From the NCBI GenBank assembly GCA_027320105.1, contig DAHVMA010000087.1, positions 6,777 through 70,776 on the forward strand: a stretch of DNA of 64,000 bases, written 5' to 3'. The position numbers were made by a program, and so were the translations under genes. A model generated the notes under the pieces. The model saw only the letters and a program-made list of their open reading frames with translations. It was not told where the DNA came from and did no database searches. This document shows, one piece after another, positions 41,494 to 49,839 of this stretch; positions within the stretch are counted from its first letter, which is position 1, and the number at the start of each line of letters is the position of its first letter. The stretch is from JAKAQB01 sp027320105 (GTDB lineage Bacteria; Actinomycetota; Acidimicrobiia; Acidimicrobiales; Palsa-688).

Positions 41494-42843
41494 TTATCCC
41501 CTACCCCCCGGCAGATCCAGTTCGATGCGGGCTAGCCAAAGACCGGGCGCGTCGACCTCCGCCGGCGTGGGCAGCTCCACCGCCGAACGCCACAGCCTCT
41601 CGAGCGCTGCCTCCCCGGCCCGCTCGATCACGCCGGCCACGAACCGCTGCCCCCGTTCGTAGCTGCCGGCGTCGAGCTCCACGCCGAAGAGCTTCCCGAG
41701 TGCCCGGGCTCCGCTGTGGTCCTCCAGCCGCCGGCGCCGGAGGGCTTCGGTCAGGGGATCGTAGGAGTCGATGAGGGGCCGGCCGGCCTTGTCCATCACA
41801 TGGTCGACCCAGCCGGTCACGACCGACAGCAGCGAGCGGAGCGGCACCTGGAGCCGCCGTTGGGTGTCGTTCTGCATCTCGGACAGCAGCGACGCCGGGT
41901 CGCCGAGCACCTGCTGCAGCGACGCGAAGTCCGTGGGGTCGATGCCGGCGAGGCGCTGCTCGAGGAAGTCCGTGTCAGGCTGGAACGCGTCCACGTATGC
42001 GCCGATGAGCTGGTCGAGCCGGTTCCACACGTGGGCGCGGCCGAGGACTGTCTGGTTGGCGACCTCGCGCAGGCAGACCCACAGCCGGACGTCGTCGGGG
42101 GGGAGGCTCCAGTCGGACGCGAAGGCGTCGATCGTCGCCGGCACGATGAGCAGCTCGCTCGACGATCCGCGGGGCATGGGCAGGTCGTACTGGCCCATCG
42201 CGCGGCGGGCCAGCTCGCCGACCATCGACCCGGCCTGCATGCCGAAGACGAAGGGGCCGAGGACCTGCGGCAGGTTCCCGAAGAGGGAGGCCATGGCATC
42301 CCCGCCGCCGGGCAATCCGGGCAGCCACCCGCCGGCGTGCCCGGCCGGGGGCTCGGAGCCGAAGCCGAAGGGGTCCGCCGGGCCGGGAGCGCTGCCCGGG
42401 CCCCCGGCGCCACCCGGCCAGGAGCCGAAGCCGAAGGGGTCCGCCCGGCCGGGAGCGCCACCCGGACCCCCGGCGCCCCGCTCCTCGGTGCCCAGCGCCT
42501 CGGTCGCCGCCTTGGCGAGGCGTTCGAGCAGCGGCCGCCACGCCTCCAGGGTCCGTTGCGCCCACTCACTGGGAGTCGCCGAACGCACCGTAAGCAGACC
42601 ACCCGGCAGGTCGAACCCGCCCGACTGCTGCACGTGAAGCTCGGCGACGCGCACCAGCTCCTCCATGCGGACCCGGGCGACGGGGTCGACGTTGGGTTCG
42701 GGCTGGCCGCCCGTAGCTGCCCACAGGGAGAACTGGCGCGCCACGTCCCAGTTGACCGGGCCGCTGCTCGTGAACAGCCGGGCCAGGTTGCGCATGATGT
42801 CCTCGAACGGTCCCCCGGAGCCGAACGGCCCCCAGCTGCTCAC
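41494..42843 (-). CDS. Zincin-like (DUF2342) protein with degenerate HEXXH site
   Basis: The 449-aa protein has the family start (GPVNWDVARQFSLW), the central GMQAGSMVGELARRAMGQYDLP, the strand LLIVPATIDAFASDW and the helix LWVCLREVANQTV, where active members have HEXXH. Here the site reads R259-E-V-A-N263, so both zinc-ligand His are replaced. Two tandem 22-residue units (ADPFGFGS) make a Gly/Pro-rich linker. The start is taken at the GTG before SSWGPFG, but the frame is open further upstream. It diverges from the epimerase-like gene. The family neighbours UPF0182 and PDZ-Lon genes in mycobacteria, as here. Confidence 0.8.
   Translation of the reverse strand: MSSWGPFGSGGPFEDIMRNLARLFTSSGPVNWDVARQFSLWAATGGQPEPNVDPVARVRMEELVRVAELHVQQSGGFDLPGGLLTVRSATPSEWAQRTLEAWRPLLERLAKAATEALGTEERGAGGPGGAPGRADPFGFGSWPGGAGGPGSAPGPADPFGFGSEPPAGHAGGWLPGLPGGGDAMASLFGNLPQVLGPFVFGMQAGSMVGELARRAMGQYDLPMPRGSSSELLIVPATIDAFASDWSLPPDDVRLWVCLREVANQTVLGRAHVWNRLDQLIGAYVDAFQPDTDFLEQRLAGIDPTDFASLQQVLGDPASLLSEMQNDTQRRLQVPLRSLLSVVTGWVDHVMDKAGRPLIDSYDPLTEALRRRRLEDHSGARALGKLFGVELDAGSYERGQRFVAGVIERAGEAALERLWRSAVELPTPAEVDAPGLWLARIELDLPGGRG
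42355..42486. repeat. 66-bp coding tandem duplication
   Basis: Two 66-bp units (42355-42420 and 42421-42486) encode the ADPFGFGS-containing linker of the zincin-like protein on the minus strand. Confidence 0.75.
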
Positions 42844-42892
42844 GAGCGAACCCCAGTGGCCGGGCGCCTCCTCATTGGGGCATCGTAGAGCG

Positions 42893-44017
42893 GTGCGCAC
42901 CGTCGTCGTCACCGGGGTGGCGGGCTCGCTCGGAAAGAGGGTCGCCCGCCTCCTCCTGGCGCGCCCCGACGTCGAGCGCGTCGTCGGCATTGACGTCGTC
43001 ACCGCGCCGGCCCTGCCCGCCGGCGTCGCCTACCACGTGCTCGACCTGGCTGCCACCGCCGGGGCGCCGGCCGCCGAGCGCGACGATCCTGGCGGGGAGC
43101 TGGCCTCCCTCGTAGCCGGCGCCGACGGGATCATCCACCTGGCGTGGCGGACCCCCGAGGGCCGGCGTGCCGCCCCGGCCGAGGTCCGGGCGACGGCGGC
43201 CGCCAACCATCGCTCGATGCGCCGGCTGCTGGCGGCGGCGGCCGCTGCACCACCGGCGTCGCTCGTGCACCTGTCGAGCGCGACGGTGTACGGGGCGTGG
43301 GCGGACAACCCGGTGCCCCTCTCCGAGGGGGCGGCTCTGCGCCCGAACCCTGACTTCTCGTTCGCTGTGGAGAAAGCCGACGCCGAGCGGCTGCTGGCGG
43401 AGCTCACCGAATCGCAGCCGGATGTGGCCGTCGCGATCCTCCGTCCGGCCGTCACGCTCGGGACACCACATCGCCCGCTCCACCGGGCACTGGGTGGCAC
43501 GGGCGGCCCGCGCCCCGGCGACGCTGGGGCCAGCCGGCGGGTCCAGTACCTCCACGTCGACGACCTCGCTGCCGCCGTCGTGCTCGCCTGGTCGTCGCGC
43601 CTGCGCGGCGTCTACAACGTCGCCCCGGACGCGGGCATCGCGGAGGACACCGCCCGGGCCCTCGCCGGTGGCGTCGCCCGCGTCTCCGTCCCCGAACGCC
43701 TCGCCGGCACCATCTGGGACCTCGGCTGGAAGCTCGGTGGGGTGGGCGTCCCGCACGAGGCCAGGCCGTACGCGATCCACCCGTGGGTCGTGGCCGGGGA
43801 CCACCTGCGGGGCTCCGGTTGGGTGCCGCTCTACTCGAGCGAGGAGGCGTACGTGGCGACCGACGTGCGCCCGCACTGGGACGACCTGCCCCCGCTGCGC
43901 CGGCAGCGGTACACGCTGATCGGGGCGGTTACCACGGCCAGCCTCGGCGTGCTCGCTGTGACCGGCGCCGGCCTGGCGGTGCTGCGCCACCGCCGGCCGC
44001 CGGCGTCGAGCCGCTAG
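42893..44017 (+). CDS. NAD-dependent epimerase/dehydratase-like (extended SDR) with C-terminal membrane helix
   Basis: The 374-aa protein has the cofactor loop TGVAGSLGKRVA (residues 7-18), the acidic ribose contact D34 in VGIDVV and the strand VHLSSATVYG. The catalytic YxxxK reads F157-AVE-K161, so the Tyr appears to be Phe. A substrate-binding C-terminal half is followed by a transmembrane helix (about 345-365) and a short basic tail. Related proteins occur as NAD-binding sugar-nucleotide epimerases. With Phe in place of Tyr the chemistry is doubtful. The GTG at 42893 is used, and the longer frame runs through the divergent zincin gene. Confidence 0.82.
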   Translation: MRTVVVTGVAGSLGKRVARLLLARPDVERVVGIDVVTAPALPAGVAYHVLDLAATAGAPAAERDDPGGELASLVAGADGIIHLAWRTPEGRRAAPAEVRATAAANHRSMRRLLAAAAAAPPASLVHLSSATVYGAWADNPVPLSEGAALRPNPDFSFAVEKADAERLLAELTESQPDVAVAILRPAVTLGTPHRPLHRALGGTGGPRPGDAGASRRVQYLHVDDLAAAVVLAWSSRLRGVYNVAPDAGIAEDTARALAGGVARVSVPERLAGTIWDLGWKLGGVGVPHEARPYAIHPWVVAGDHLRGSGWVPLYSSEEAYVATDVRPHWDDLPPLRRQRYTLIGAVTTASLGVLAVTGAGLAVLRHRRPPASSR

Positions 44018-44025
44018 ACCTAAAG

Positions 44026-45267
44026 CTAGCCGCCGGGCAGGGTGCCGACGACGAGCGACGCCCGGTGGAGGTGGCCGGCGTCGAGGTAGCTGATCGTCCG
44101 CCGTTGACCGGGCCGGCAGCCGGCGAGGAGCGACACCAGCCGCCCGGAGGATGCCACCGGCTGGCCGGCGAAGGCGGTCACGATGTCGCCGGGCTCCACC
44201 CCGGCGCGCGACGCCGGGCTGCGGGGGGCGACGGTGACGACCACCGCCCCGCCGGGGACGCCGAACTGGCTGGCGCTCGCCGTCGAGAGGTCGGTGGCGC
44301 CCTCGATCCCGATCCAGGGATGAGCCGGCGGTTGCCCCTCCAGCAGGTAGTTGGCGACCTGCTCCGCCGTGTCGATGGGGATGGCGAAGGCCATGCCTTG
44401 CATGGACGGGTCCACCGACGTGAGATCGGTGTTGATGCCTACGACGGTGCCGGCGGAGTTGACCAGTGCGCCGCCGTTCGCGCTGGCGGGCACGGTCGCG
44501 TCGCTCACCGCCATCACGCTGTGGAGGGTGTAGCCGGCGGCGGTGTTGAGCACGGTGTCGACGCTGCTCATCGTGCCCGGGGCGTCGACGGCGGAGGCGC
44601 CTGCGCCGGCGGCGCCGGCTACGAGCACGTTGTCGGCGACCTGCAGGTCGGAGGCGGACCCGAACACCGGGAGGGGGCGGGTGCCGGCCACGCGGAGCAC
44701 GGCGATCCCGGTCACCCAGTCCGAGCCGACCAGGTAGGCCGGCTCCCGCGTGCCGTCGCCGAAGATGGCGACGATGCGGCCGGTCCCCGTGACGGCGTCG
44801 GCGGCGGTGATGAGGTACGACCAACCGCCCGCCGCTGTGAACACCACCGCTGAGGCGACGTTGCCGCCGGCGGTGATGGCGGCGAGCGAGGGGGCCAGGT
44901 CGTTTGCTATCGGCTGCCAGTTCGCTGTGGTGAACGACGTCGACTCGGTGACGTTGAGCGAGTTGGGCGACGGGGTCGGCACGGTCTCGATCACGGTGTG
45001 GCGGAGGAACAGCCCGGTTGCCATGCCGACGCCCGACGCCAGCAGTGCCCCGAGCAGGGCGGCGGCGAACGCGACCGCCCAGTTCCGGCTGGTCACGCCG
45101 CTACGGATGCCGGGCACGCGGCGGGGGGCACCGGCCCCGACTTCGGAGGGGTGCCGCCACAGCCGGTCATCGGGTGGCAACCAGGCGAAGAGAGGCCCCT
45201 CGTCATCGCGGTTGTCCTCCGCTTCCACGCTTGGGGAGGTTACCGGCGATACCTGGCCGTCGGTCAT
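44026..45267 (-). CDS. HtrA-like trypsin-fold PDZ protein with all three catalytic residues replaced
   Basis: The 413-aa membrane-anchored protein has a cytosolic N-terminus, a transmembrane helix (about residues 62-86), a trypsin-like S1C domain (about 115-290) and a PDZ domain (about 305-405). The His position of TNAHVV reads TAADAV (D157), the Asp of TDLAVL reads TGIAVL (G187) and the Ser of GNSGGPL reads SANGGAL (N264). The fold landmarks are clear but the triad is gone, so it should bind and not cut. The ATG at 45267 is 24 bp from the divergent moaE start. Confidence 0.85.
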   Translation of the reverse strand: MTDGQVSPVTSPSVEAEDNRDDEGPLFAWLPPDDRLWRHPSEVGAGAPRRVPGIRSGVTSRNWAVAFAAALLGALLASGVGMATGLFLRHTVIETVPTPSPNSLNVTESTSFTTANWQPIANDLAPSLAAITAGGNVASAVVFTAAGGWSYLITAADAVTGTGRIVAIFGDGTREPAYLVGSDWVTGIAVLRVAGTRPLPVFGSASDLQVADNVLVAGAAGAGASAVDAPGTMSSVDTVLNTAAGYTLHSVMAVSDATVPASANGGALVNSAGTVVGINTDLTSVDPSMQGMAFAIPIDTAEQVANYLLEGQPPAHPWIGIEGATDLSTASASQFGVPGGAVVVTVAPRSPASRAGVEPGDIVTAFAGQPVASSGRLVSLLAGCRPGQRRTISYLDAGHLHRASLVVGTLPGG

Positions 45268-45279
45268 CGCCCCGGTGGT

Positions 45280-45285
45280 TACGAT
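45280..45285 (+). promoter_or_regulatory. -10 box of moaE (leaderless)
   Basis: TACGAT ends 6 nt before the moaE GTG. The whole divergent space with the HtrA-like gene is only 24 bp, so the promoters overlap. Confidence 0.5.
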
Positions 45286-45291
45286 TGACCC

Positions 45292-45756
45292 GTGCTGTCT
45301 GCTCCCGTCGATTCTGAGGACTGGCTGGACCTCAGCGGCGAGCCCCTCCCGGTCGAGGCCGCGTCCCAATGGGTCGCCCGGTCGGACTGCGGGGCGGTCG
45401 TCGTCTTCACCGGCCGGGTGCGCGACCACGCCGAGGGGCGTGACGGTGTGACCGGCCTCGAGTACGAGGCCTACGCCGAGCAGGTGCGGGCCCGCCTCCT
45501 CGATCTGGTCGCCGAGGCGCGCCGGCGCTGGCCAGTCGGGCGCGTGGCGTGCCTGCACCGGGTAGGTGAGCTGGCCGTCGGCGAGCCCGCGGTCGTCGTC
45601 GCCGTGTCCACCCCGCATCGCGCCGAGGCGTTCGAGGCGGCGCGCTGGTGCATCGACACCCTGAAGGCGTCGGTGCCGATCTGGAAGAAGGAGCGGTGGG
45701 ATGGGGGCTCGGACTGGGGCACCGCGGCAGAGGATGTGCGTGAGGTGCGGGCATGA
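45292..45756 (+). CDS. moaE: Molybdopterin synthase catalytic subunit MoaE
   Basis: MoaE holds precursor Z while MoaD adds sulfur to make molybdopterin. The 154-aa protein has VVVFTGRVRDHAEG, GLEYEAYAEQ, the strand RVACLHRVGELAVGEP and the active-site segment DTLKASVPIWKKE with the conserved Lys residues. The length and motif order are normal. moaD and the other moa genes are not in the window. Translation should be coupled to the next gene through ATGA at 45753-45756. The GTG start follows a leaderless-type -10 box. Confidence 0.95.
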   Translation: MLSAPVDSEDWLDLSGEPLPVEAASQWVARSDCGAVVVFTGRVRDHAEGRDGVTGLEYEAYAEQVRARLLDLVAEARRRWPVGRVACLHRVGELAVGEPAVVVAVSTPHRAEAFEAARWCIDTLKASVPIWKKERWDGGSDWGTAAEDVREVRA

Positions 45757-46082
45757 CCGCAACCCTGCCGGTCCAGCTCGGGCCCTTGTACTACCTCGCC
45801 GGCGCTGTCGCCGTCGCCGTGGTCCTCGTGGCGCTGATCGCCCTCCGCCACAGGCGGCCCAAGTCCCTCGAGGCCAACGTGGAATCGTTCAACCGGGGCC
45901 TGCGGGCCCTGTCCCCCGGCGCCCCCACCAAGAAGCGCAGGCGGCGGGCACCCGTCGAGGTGGTGGGGCCGATGTCGCTGGCGCATTCGGTGTCGCCGTC
46001 GGCAGCGCCGGGTGCAGCCCACCGGGTGGTGACCTCCACGGTCGTCACCCGCCGGCACGAAAGCGAGGCTGACGCTGGCTAG
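45753..46082 (+). CDS. Small single-span membrane protein
   Basis: The 109-aa product has an N-out transmembrane helix (about residues 10-32, LYYLAGAVAVAVVLVALIAL) followed by a basic cytosolic tail. The tail contains the helix SLEANVESFNRGLRAL and the basic patch KKRRRRAP. I do not recognise a family. Its ATG overlaps the moaE stop, and its end overlaps the beginning of the mreB frame, so it belongs to a moaE-mreB transcription unit. A role as an envelope anchor near MreB is possible but unproven. Confidence 0.65.
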   Translation: MTATLPVQLGPLYYLAGAVAVAVVLVALIALRHRRPKSLEANVESFNRGLRALSPGAPTKKRRRRAPVEVVGPMSLAHSVSPSAAPGAAHRVVTSTVVTRRHESEADAG

Positions 46083-47067
46083 GGACCTCGCCATCGACCT
46101 CGGCACCGCCAACACGCTCGTCTACTCGCGGGGGCGGGGGATCGTCCTCAACGAGCCGACCGTCATCGCCCTCAACTCCCGGACCCAGGACGTCCTGGCC
46201 ATGGGCCGGGACGCGTGGCAGATGATCGGCCGGACCCCCGGCTACATCGTCGCCGTCCGCCCGCTGCGCAAGGGTGCCATCACCGACTTCGACATCACGC
46301 AGCGCATGATCCGGCTGCTCCTCGAGCGAGCCGGCGTGTCCCGGTTCAACCGGCCCCGGGTGCTGATCTGCGTGCCGTCGGCCATCACCGAGGTGGAGCG
46401 CCGGGCGGTGGAGGAGGCGGCCCGCGGCGCCGGGGCAAACGGCGCCTACCTGATCGACCAGCCGATGGCGGCTGCCATCGGCGCCGGCCTTCCCATCAAC
46501 GAGCCGCTCGGCAACATGGTCGTCGACGTGGGTGGCGGCACCTCGGAGACGGCCGTCATCTCCCTCGGCGGGATCGTGGCCCTGGAGGCGATCCGCGTCG
46601 GCTCGTTCGACATCGACGCGTCCATCCAGACCTACGTGCGGCGGGAGTACGGCATCGCCATCGGCGAGCGGACGGCCGAGGAGATCAAGGTGGCCATTGG
46701 CAGCGCCTGGCCCTTGGACGAGGAGATCAAGGCGGAGGTGCGCGGCCGGGACCTGATGAGCGGCCTGCCCAAGACGGTGATCCTCGCCCCCGAGGAGGTG
46801 CGGGAGGCGATCGAGGAGCAGGTGGGCGCCATCGTCGACTCCGTGGTCAAGTGCCTCGGGGCCGCCCCGCCGGAGCTCGCCCAGGACCTGATCTCCCAGG
46901 GCGTCCACCTGGTCGGCGGCGGCGGCCTGCTGCGCGGCCTCGACCGGCGGCTCGCCGAGGAGACCGCCCTGCCGGTCCACCTCGTTGACGCCCCGCTCGA
47001 GTGCGTGGTCCTCGGCGCCGGCAAGTGTCTCGAGGAGTTCGACGCCGTCAAGGACCTGTTCATGTAG
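46069..47067 (+). CDS. mreB: Rod-shape actin homologue MreB, apparent CTG start
   Basis: MreB filaments guide lateral cell-wall synthesis. The frame has all actin-fold signatures: phosphate-1 DLAIDLGTANTLVY, the GRGIVLNEPTVIAL strand, AITDFDITQRMI, phosphate-2 MVVDVGGGTSETAV, and adenosine motif LVGGGGLLRGLD. The N-terminus is essential, yet the frame has no ATG, GTG or TTG between its stop at 46030 and the ATG at 46201, which would remove the phosphate-1 loop. CTG at 46069 or 46075, just before the upstream stop codon, is the best start, helped by overlap with the preceding gene. The product would be about 332 aa. MreC and MreD are not adjacent. Confidence 0.85.
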   Translation: MTLARDLAIDLGTANTLVYSRGRGIVLNEPTVIALNSRTQDVLAMGRDAWQMIGRTPGYIVAVRPLRKGAITDFDITQRMIRLLLERAGVSRFNRPRVLICVPSAITEVERRAVEEAARGAGANGAYLIDQPMAAAIGAGLPINEPLGNMVVDVGGGTSETAVISLGGIVALEAIRVGSFDIDASIQTYVRREYGIAIGERTAEEIKVAIGSAWPLDEEIKAEVRGRDLMSGLPKTVILAPEEVREAIEEQVGAIVDSVVKCLGAAPPELAQDLISQGVHLVGGGGLLRGLDRRLAEETALPVHLVDAPLECVVLGAGKCLEEFDAVKDLFM

Positions 47068-47698
47068 CCAGCAGGTCCTCGGCGGCCTGGCGCACCTGCC
47101 AGTCGCGGTCTTCGAGGGCACGGCGGAGCGCCGCCTCCACGTCGGGGCCTTCGAAGGGGGCGAGGGCCAGCACGGCCCGCCGGCGCACGGCCGGCTTGTC
47201 GGCGGTGGCGGCCAGGACGGCCGGCAGCCCGGCCGGGTCGCCGATGGAGCCGAGGGCGGCGACGGCCGCCTCCCGGCAGAGCGGGTCGGGGTGCGACCCG
47301 GCCACCGACGCCAGGCCGGTCACCGCTCCGGCGCCGCCGGCGCCGAGCTCGCCGAGGGCGAAGCACGCCGCCTCCACCACGGATGGGTCCCCGTCGCGGA
47401 GGGCCCCCTCGAGAGCGGTCACGCCGGTGGCGCCCCGCCCGGCACGCAGCTCCGCCGCCCGGCGCCGGACCTCGGCGGCGGGGTCGGCCGAGGCGGCCGC
47501 GAGGGCCGCGTCGTCGAGGATGCCGAGGCGCTGCAGGGCGCCGAGGGCGGTCGCCCGCACGGCGGGCGCCGGGTCGCTGAGGCCTGCCCGGGCGGCACCG
47601 GCATCGGCGGCGTGGCCGGCGAGGGCTACGCGCCGCCGCCGCTCGGCGGCCGGCTCCTCAGCCCCCGAGGTGGTGCAGCACAAGCGAGATCCCCGCAA
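47060..47698 (-). CDS. HEAT-repeat protein
   Basis: The 212-aa protein consists of about five HEAT/PBS-lyase-like helical repeats. Examples are VRATALGALQRLGILDD, VRRRAAELRAG, VVEAACFALGELG, CREAAVAALGSIGD and VRQAAEDLLAT at the end. Such scaffolds bind protein partners. The start is unclear, with TTG at 47698 or 47683, both inside the preceding small membrane gene, so the two are coupled. It converges on mreB with an 8-bp overlap. The gene is extremely Ala-rich but has normal codon structure. Confidence 0.7.
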   Translation of the reverse strand: MRGSRLCCTTSGAEEPAAERRRRVALAGHAADAGAARAGLSDPAPAVRATALGALQRLGILDDAALAAASADPAAEVRRRAAELRAGRGATGVTALEGALRDGDPSVVEAACFALGELGAGGAGAVTGLASVAGSHPDPLCREAAVAALGSIGDPAGLPAVLAATADKPAVRRRAVLALAPFEGPDVEAALRRALEDRDWQVRQAAEDLLAT

Positions 47699-47930
47699 CT
47701 ATGCCGGCGAACACACCCGAGACGATGGCGGCGAGGATCGCCCAGAGGATGACCAGCTCGGCCAGCGAGGCCGTGCGGCGGGCGAACCCGAGGCGGTGCC
47801 TGATGCGGCGGGTCCGCCGGCGCGACGGCCGCCCGACCGGGAGGGGACGCTCGTCCAGGAGGGGCAGGGGCTCGGCGCCCACGGGCTCACCCCAGACGGG
47901 CCCGATCCCTGCGGTGTCCATATCGCTCAC
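47658..47930 (-). CDS. Small C-terminally anchored membrane protein
   Basis: The 90-aa product has an acidic, Pro-rich N-terminus, a strongly basic stretch (RRRTRRIRHRL) and one membrane helix at the C-terminal end (about residues 60-84). I recognise no family. It overlaps the HEAT-repeat gene by 41 bp in the same direction, which suggests that the two act together at the membrane. Confidence 0.6.
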   Translation of the reverse strand: MSDMDTAGIGPVWGEPVGAEPLPLLDERPLPVGRPSRRRTRRIRHRLGFARRTASLAELVILWAILAAIVSGVFAGIVAGISLVLHHLGG

Positions 47931-48040
47931 AGCCCGTCGCTCACAGCCTGTCGCTCATGGCACGTGCTCCCGCTGTCCGCGTGGGTCATGGCAGTCTGTG
48001 CCCACGACGCCGACGAGCCTACAGAACAGATGCCCCGCCG

Positions 48041-49207
48041 GTGTCGGCTGACCCGGTGACGAGGAGCACCCGGCACTGGTGGACCCGCCCGTGGGTGCTG
48101 GCGCTCGGCCTCGTGGTGCTCGCCGCGATCGGCGTGTTCGCCTGGGCTGACAGCGCCGCCGGCGGGTGGTGGACCTTCCAGCCCGGCGCTGCGCCCCAGA
48201 TCACACCGTCGGGCCAGTGCAAGCTGACGTCGGGCGGGGGGCTGCAACTGCCCGATGGGCGCCCCTGCGCCCGCATCGTCGTGCCGGCTGCGCGCAGCCA
48301 CGCCATCCACGGCCGGCTGCTGATGGTGGACGTGCTGGTGGGTCCCACCACACCGTGGGAGTTCCTCCTCGCCCAGGTCGGCCTGCTCGACACGGTGTCG
48401 CCTGCCTCCACGCTGGTGCCGGCGTCGTCGGTCCTCGGCGGCGCCCCCGCCTCGCAGTTCACCTGCCAGGACAACGAGGAGATGGCGACCGCCCAGACCT
48501 ACGCCCCCGTGGCGGCGCTGCGAAGCCTCGGCTACAAGATCCCGTTCCACTACCACGGCAGCCTGGTCACGCTCGTCGAGCCGGGCTCGCCCGCGGCCAG
48601 GGCTGGCGTCCGCTGCGGCGACACGGTCGTCGCCCTGGCCGGGACCCCGACGCCCTCCGCCTCCGACCTGATCAACGCCGTGGAGGGCCACCGGCCGGGC
48701 ACCGTGGTCACGATCACGGTGAGGCGGGGCGCGGCGGAGCACACGTACCGCGTGAAGCTCGGCAGCCGGCCGGCGATCGGCGGCCAGCCCGCCCAACCGG
48801 GAGAGGGCTTCCTCGGGATCGGCACGACCGACGTGCCCTCGTACCGCCTGCCCTTCCCGGTCGGCATCAAGGTGGGCAACATCGGCGGGCCGTCGGCCGG
48901 CCTGGCCCTGACGCTCGGCATCCTCGACGCGGTCAGCGGGGGTCACCTGACCGGCGGCCACGTCGTGGCGGTAACAGGCACCATCGGCCCTAACGGCAAC
49001 GTCGGCCCCGTGGGCGGGGTGGCGCAGAAGGCCGTCGCCGTGCAGCGGGCGGGGGCCACACTGTTCCTGGTGCCCGTCTCCGAGGTGCCCACCGCCCGTC
49101 GTGAGGCGCGGCCCGGCATGCGGGTCGAGGGGGTCACCACGCTCCGCCAGGCGGTGCATGACCTGCAAGCCATCGGCGGGACGGTGCCGGCGCCGGCAGG
49201 GGGCTGA
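48041..49207 (+). CDS. PDZ domain, Lon-type serine protease (YlbL-like)
   Basis: The 388-aa secreted or membrane-tethered protease has an N-terminal membrane helix (VLALGLVVLAAIGVFAW), an extracytoplasmic domain with two Cys, a PDZ domain (about residues 170-250) and a Lon catalytic domain. The catalytic dyad is intact: S285 in GGPSAGLALTL and K330 in GGVAQKAVAV. YlbL-like proteases cut membrane-exposed substrates. The GTG at 48041 is used; another GTG at 48056 is possible and neither has a strong ribosome-binding site. In mycobacteria the homologue sits next to a UPF0182 gene, found 3.4 kb downstream here. Confidence 0.88.
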   Translation: MSADPVTRSTRHWWTRPWVLALGLVVLAAIGVFAWADSAAGGWWTFQPGAAPQITPSGQCKLTSGGGLQLPDGRPCARIVVPAARSHAIHGRLLMVDVLVGPTTPWEFLLAQVGLLDTVSPASTLVPASSVLGGAPASQFTCQDNEEMATAQTYAPVAALRSLGYKIPFHYHGSLVTLVEPGSPAARAGVRCGDTVVALAGTPTPSASDLINAVEGHRPGTVVTITVRRGAAEHTYRVKLGSRPAIGGQPAQPGEGFLGIGTTDVPSYRLPFPVGIKVGNIGGPSAGLALTLGILDAVSGGHLTGGHVVAVTGTIGPNGNVGPVGGVAQKAVAVQRAGATLFLVPVSEVPTARREARPGMRVEGVTTLRQAVHDLQAIGGTVPAPAGG

Positions 49208-49262
49208 GCCGGGCCGTGGTGCCGGCGCCCGCCTAGGTCCAGTTCGCCGCCGAGCTCCTGGG

Positions 49263-49755
49263 GTCCGGACACGGAGGTCGCTGGAGGAGACGCTCTTGTC
49301 GGTCTCGCTCGGCGGCGCCGTCCTCGCTCTGGCCCTGGTGGCTGACGGGGGACCGCATCACCGCCGGCATGCGCCGGTTGACGAGGGCGGCCGAGCGGAT
49401 CCAGGCCGGCGATTTCAGCGCACGGGTCGGTGCGTTGGCAGCGGGCGAGGTCGGCACACTTGCTGCGGCTTTCGACGCGATGGTCGCCGCGGTCGAGGAG
49501 AAGACCGTCGCTCTGCGGGACGCCGCAGACGACGAGGTCCGGCTCCGCAGCCGCCTCGAAGCGGTCGTAGCCGGCATGAGCGACGCCCTCGTCGCCGGCG
49601 ACGCCATCCCGGTCGCCTCCACCGTCGGCCCCCTCCGGGTCCCGCTGGGCGAGCCCGGCGGGACCGTCGTGCTGCTGCGCGACCTCAGGCCGGAGCAGAA
49701 GATCGAGCAGATGAAGAGCGAGCTCCTGTCCCGGGTCGGCCCGGCGGCGGGATAG
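49263..49755 (+). pseudogene. Broken histidine kinase: membrane helix, HAMP and PAS remnant
   Basis: One frame encodes SLEETLLSVSLGGAVLALALVA, a typical last membrane helix. A second frame, shifted near 49343, encodes the HAMP domain (LTGDRITAGMRRLTRAAERI, then QAGDFSARVG) and part of a PAS linker (MSDALVAGD and VVLLRDLRPEQKIEQMKSELLS). The sequence stops just where the H box should follow. The frameshift, missing sensor domain and missing kinase core make this a pseudogene. PhoR-like kinases are the closest type. Confidence 0.75.
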
Positions 49756-49825
49756 GCCACGCCGCTGCTGTCCCCGGTGATGCATTCCGGTCGTGTGATG
49801 CATCTCGGCCGGCGGGCCCGCAGCC

Positions 49826-49831
49826 TACGCT
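49826..49831 (+). promoter_or_regulatory. -10 box of the 49840 gene (leaderless)
   Basis: TACGCT ends 8 nt before the ATG at 49840, with no ribosome-binding site between. Confidence 0.45.
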
Positions 49832-49839
49832 CTCGTCCC

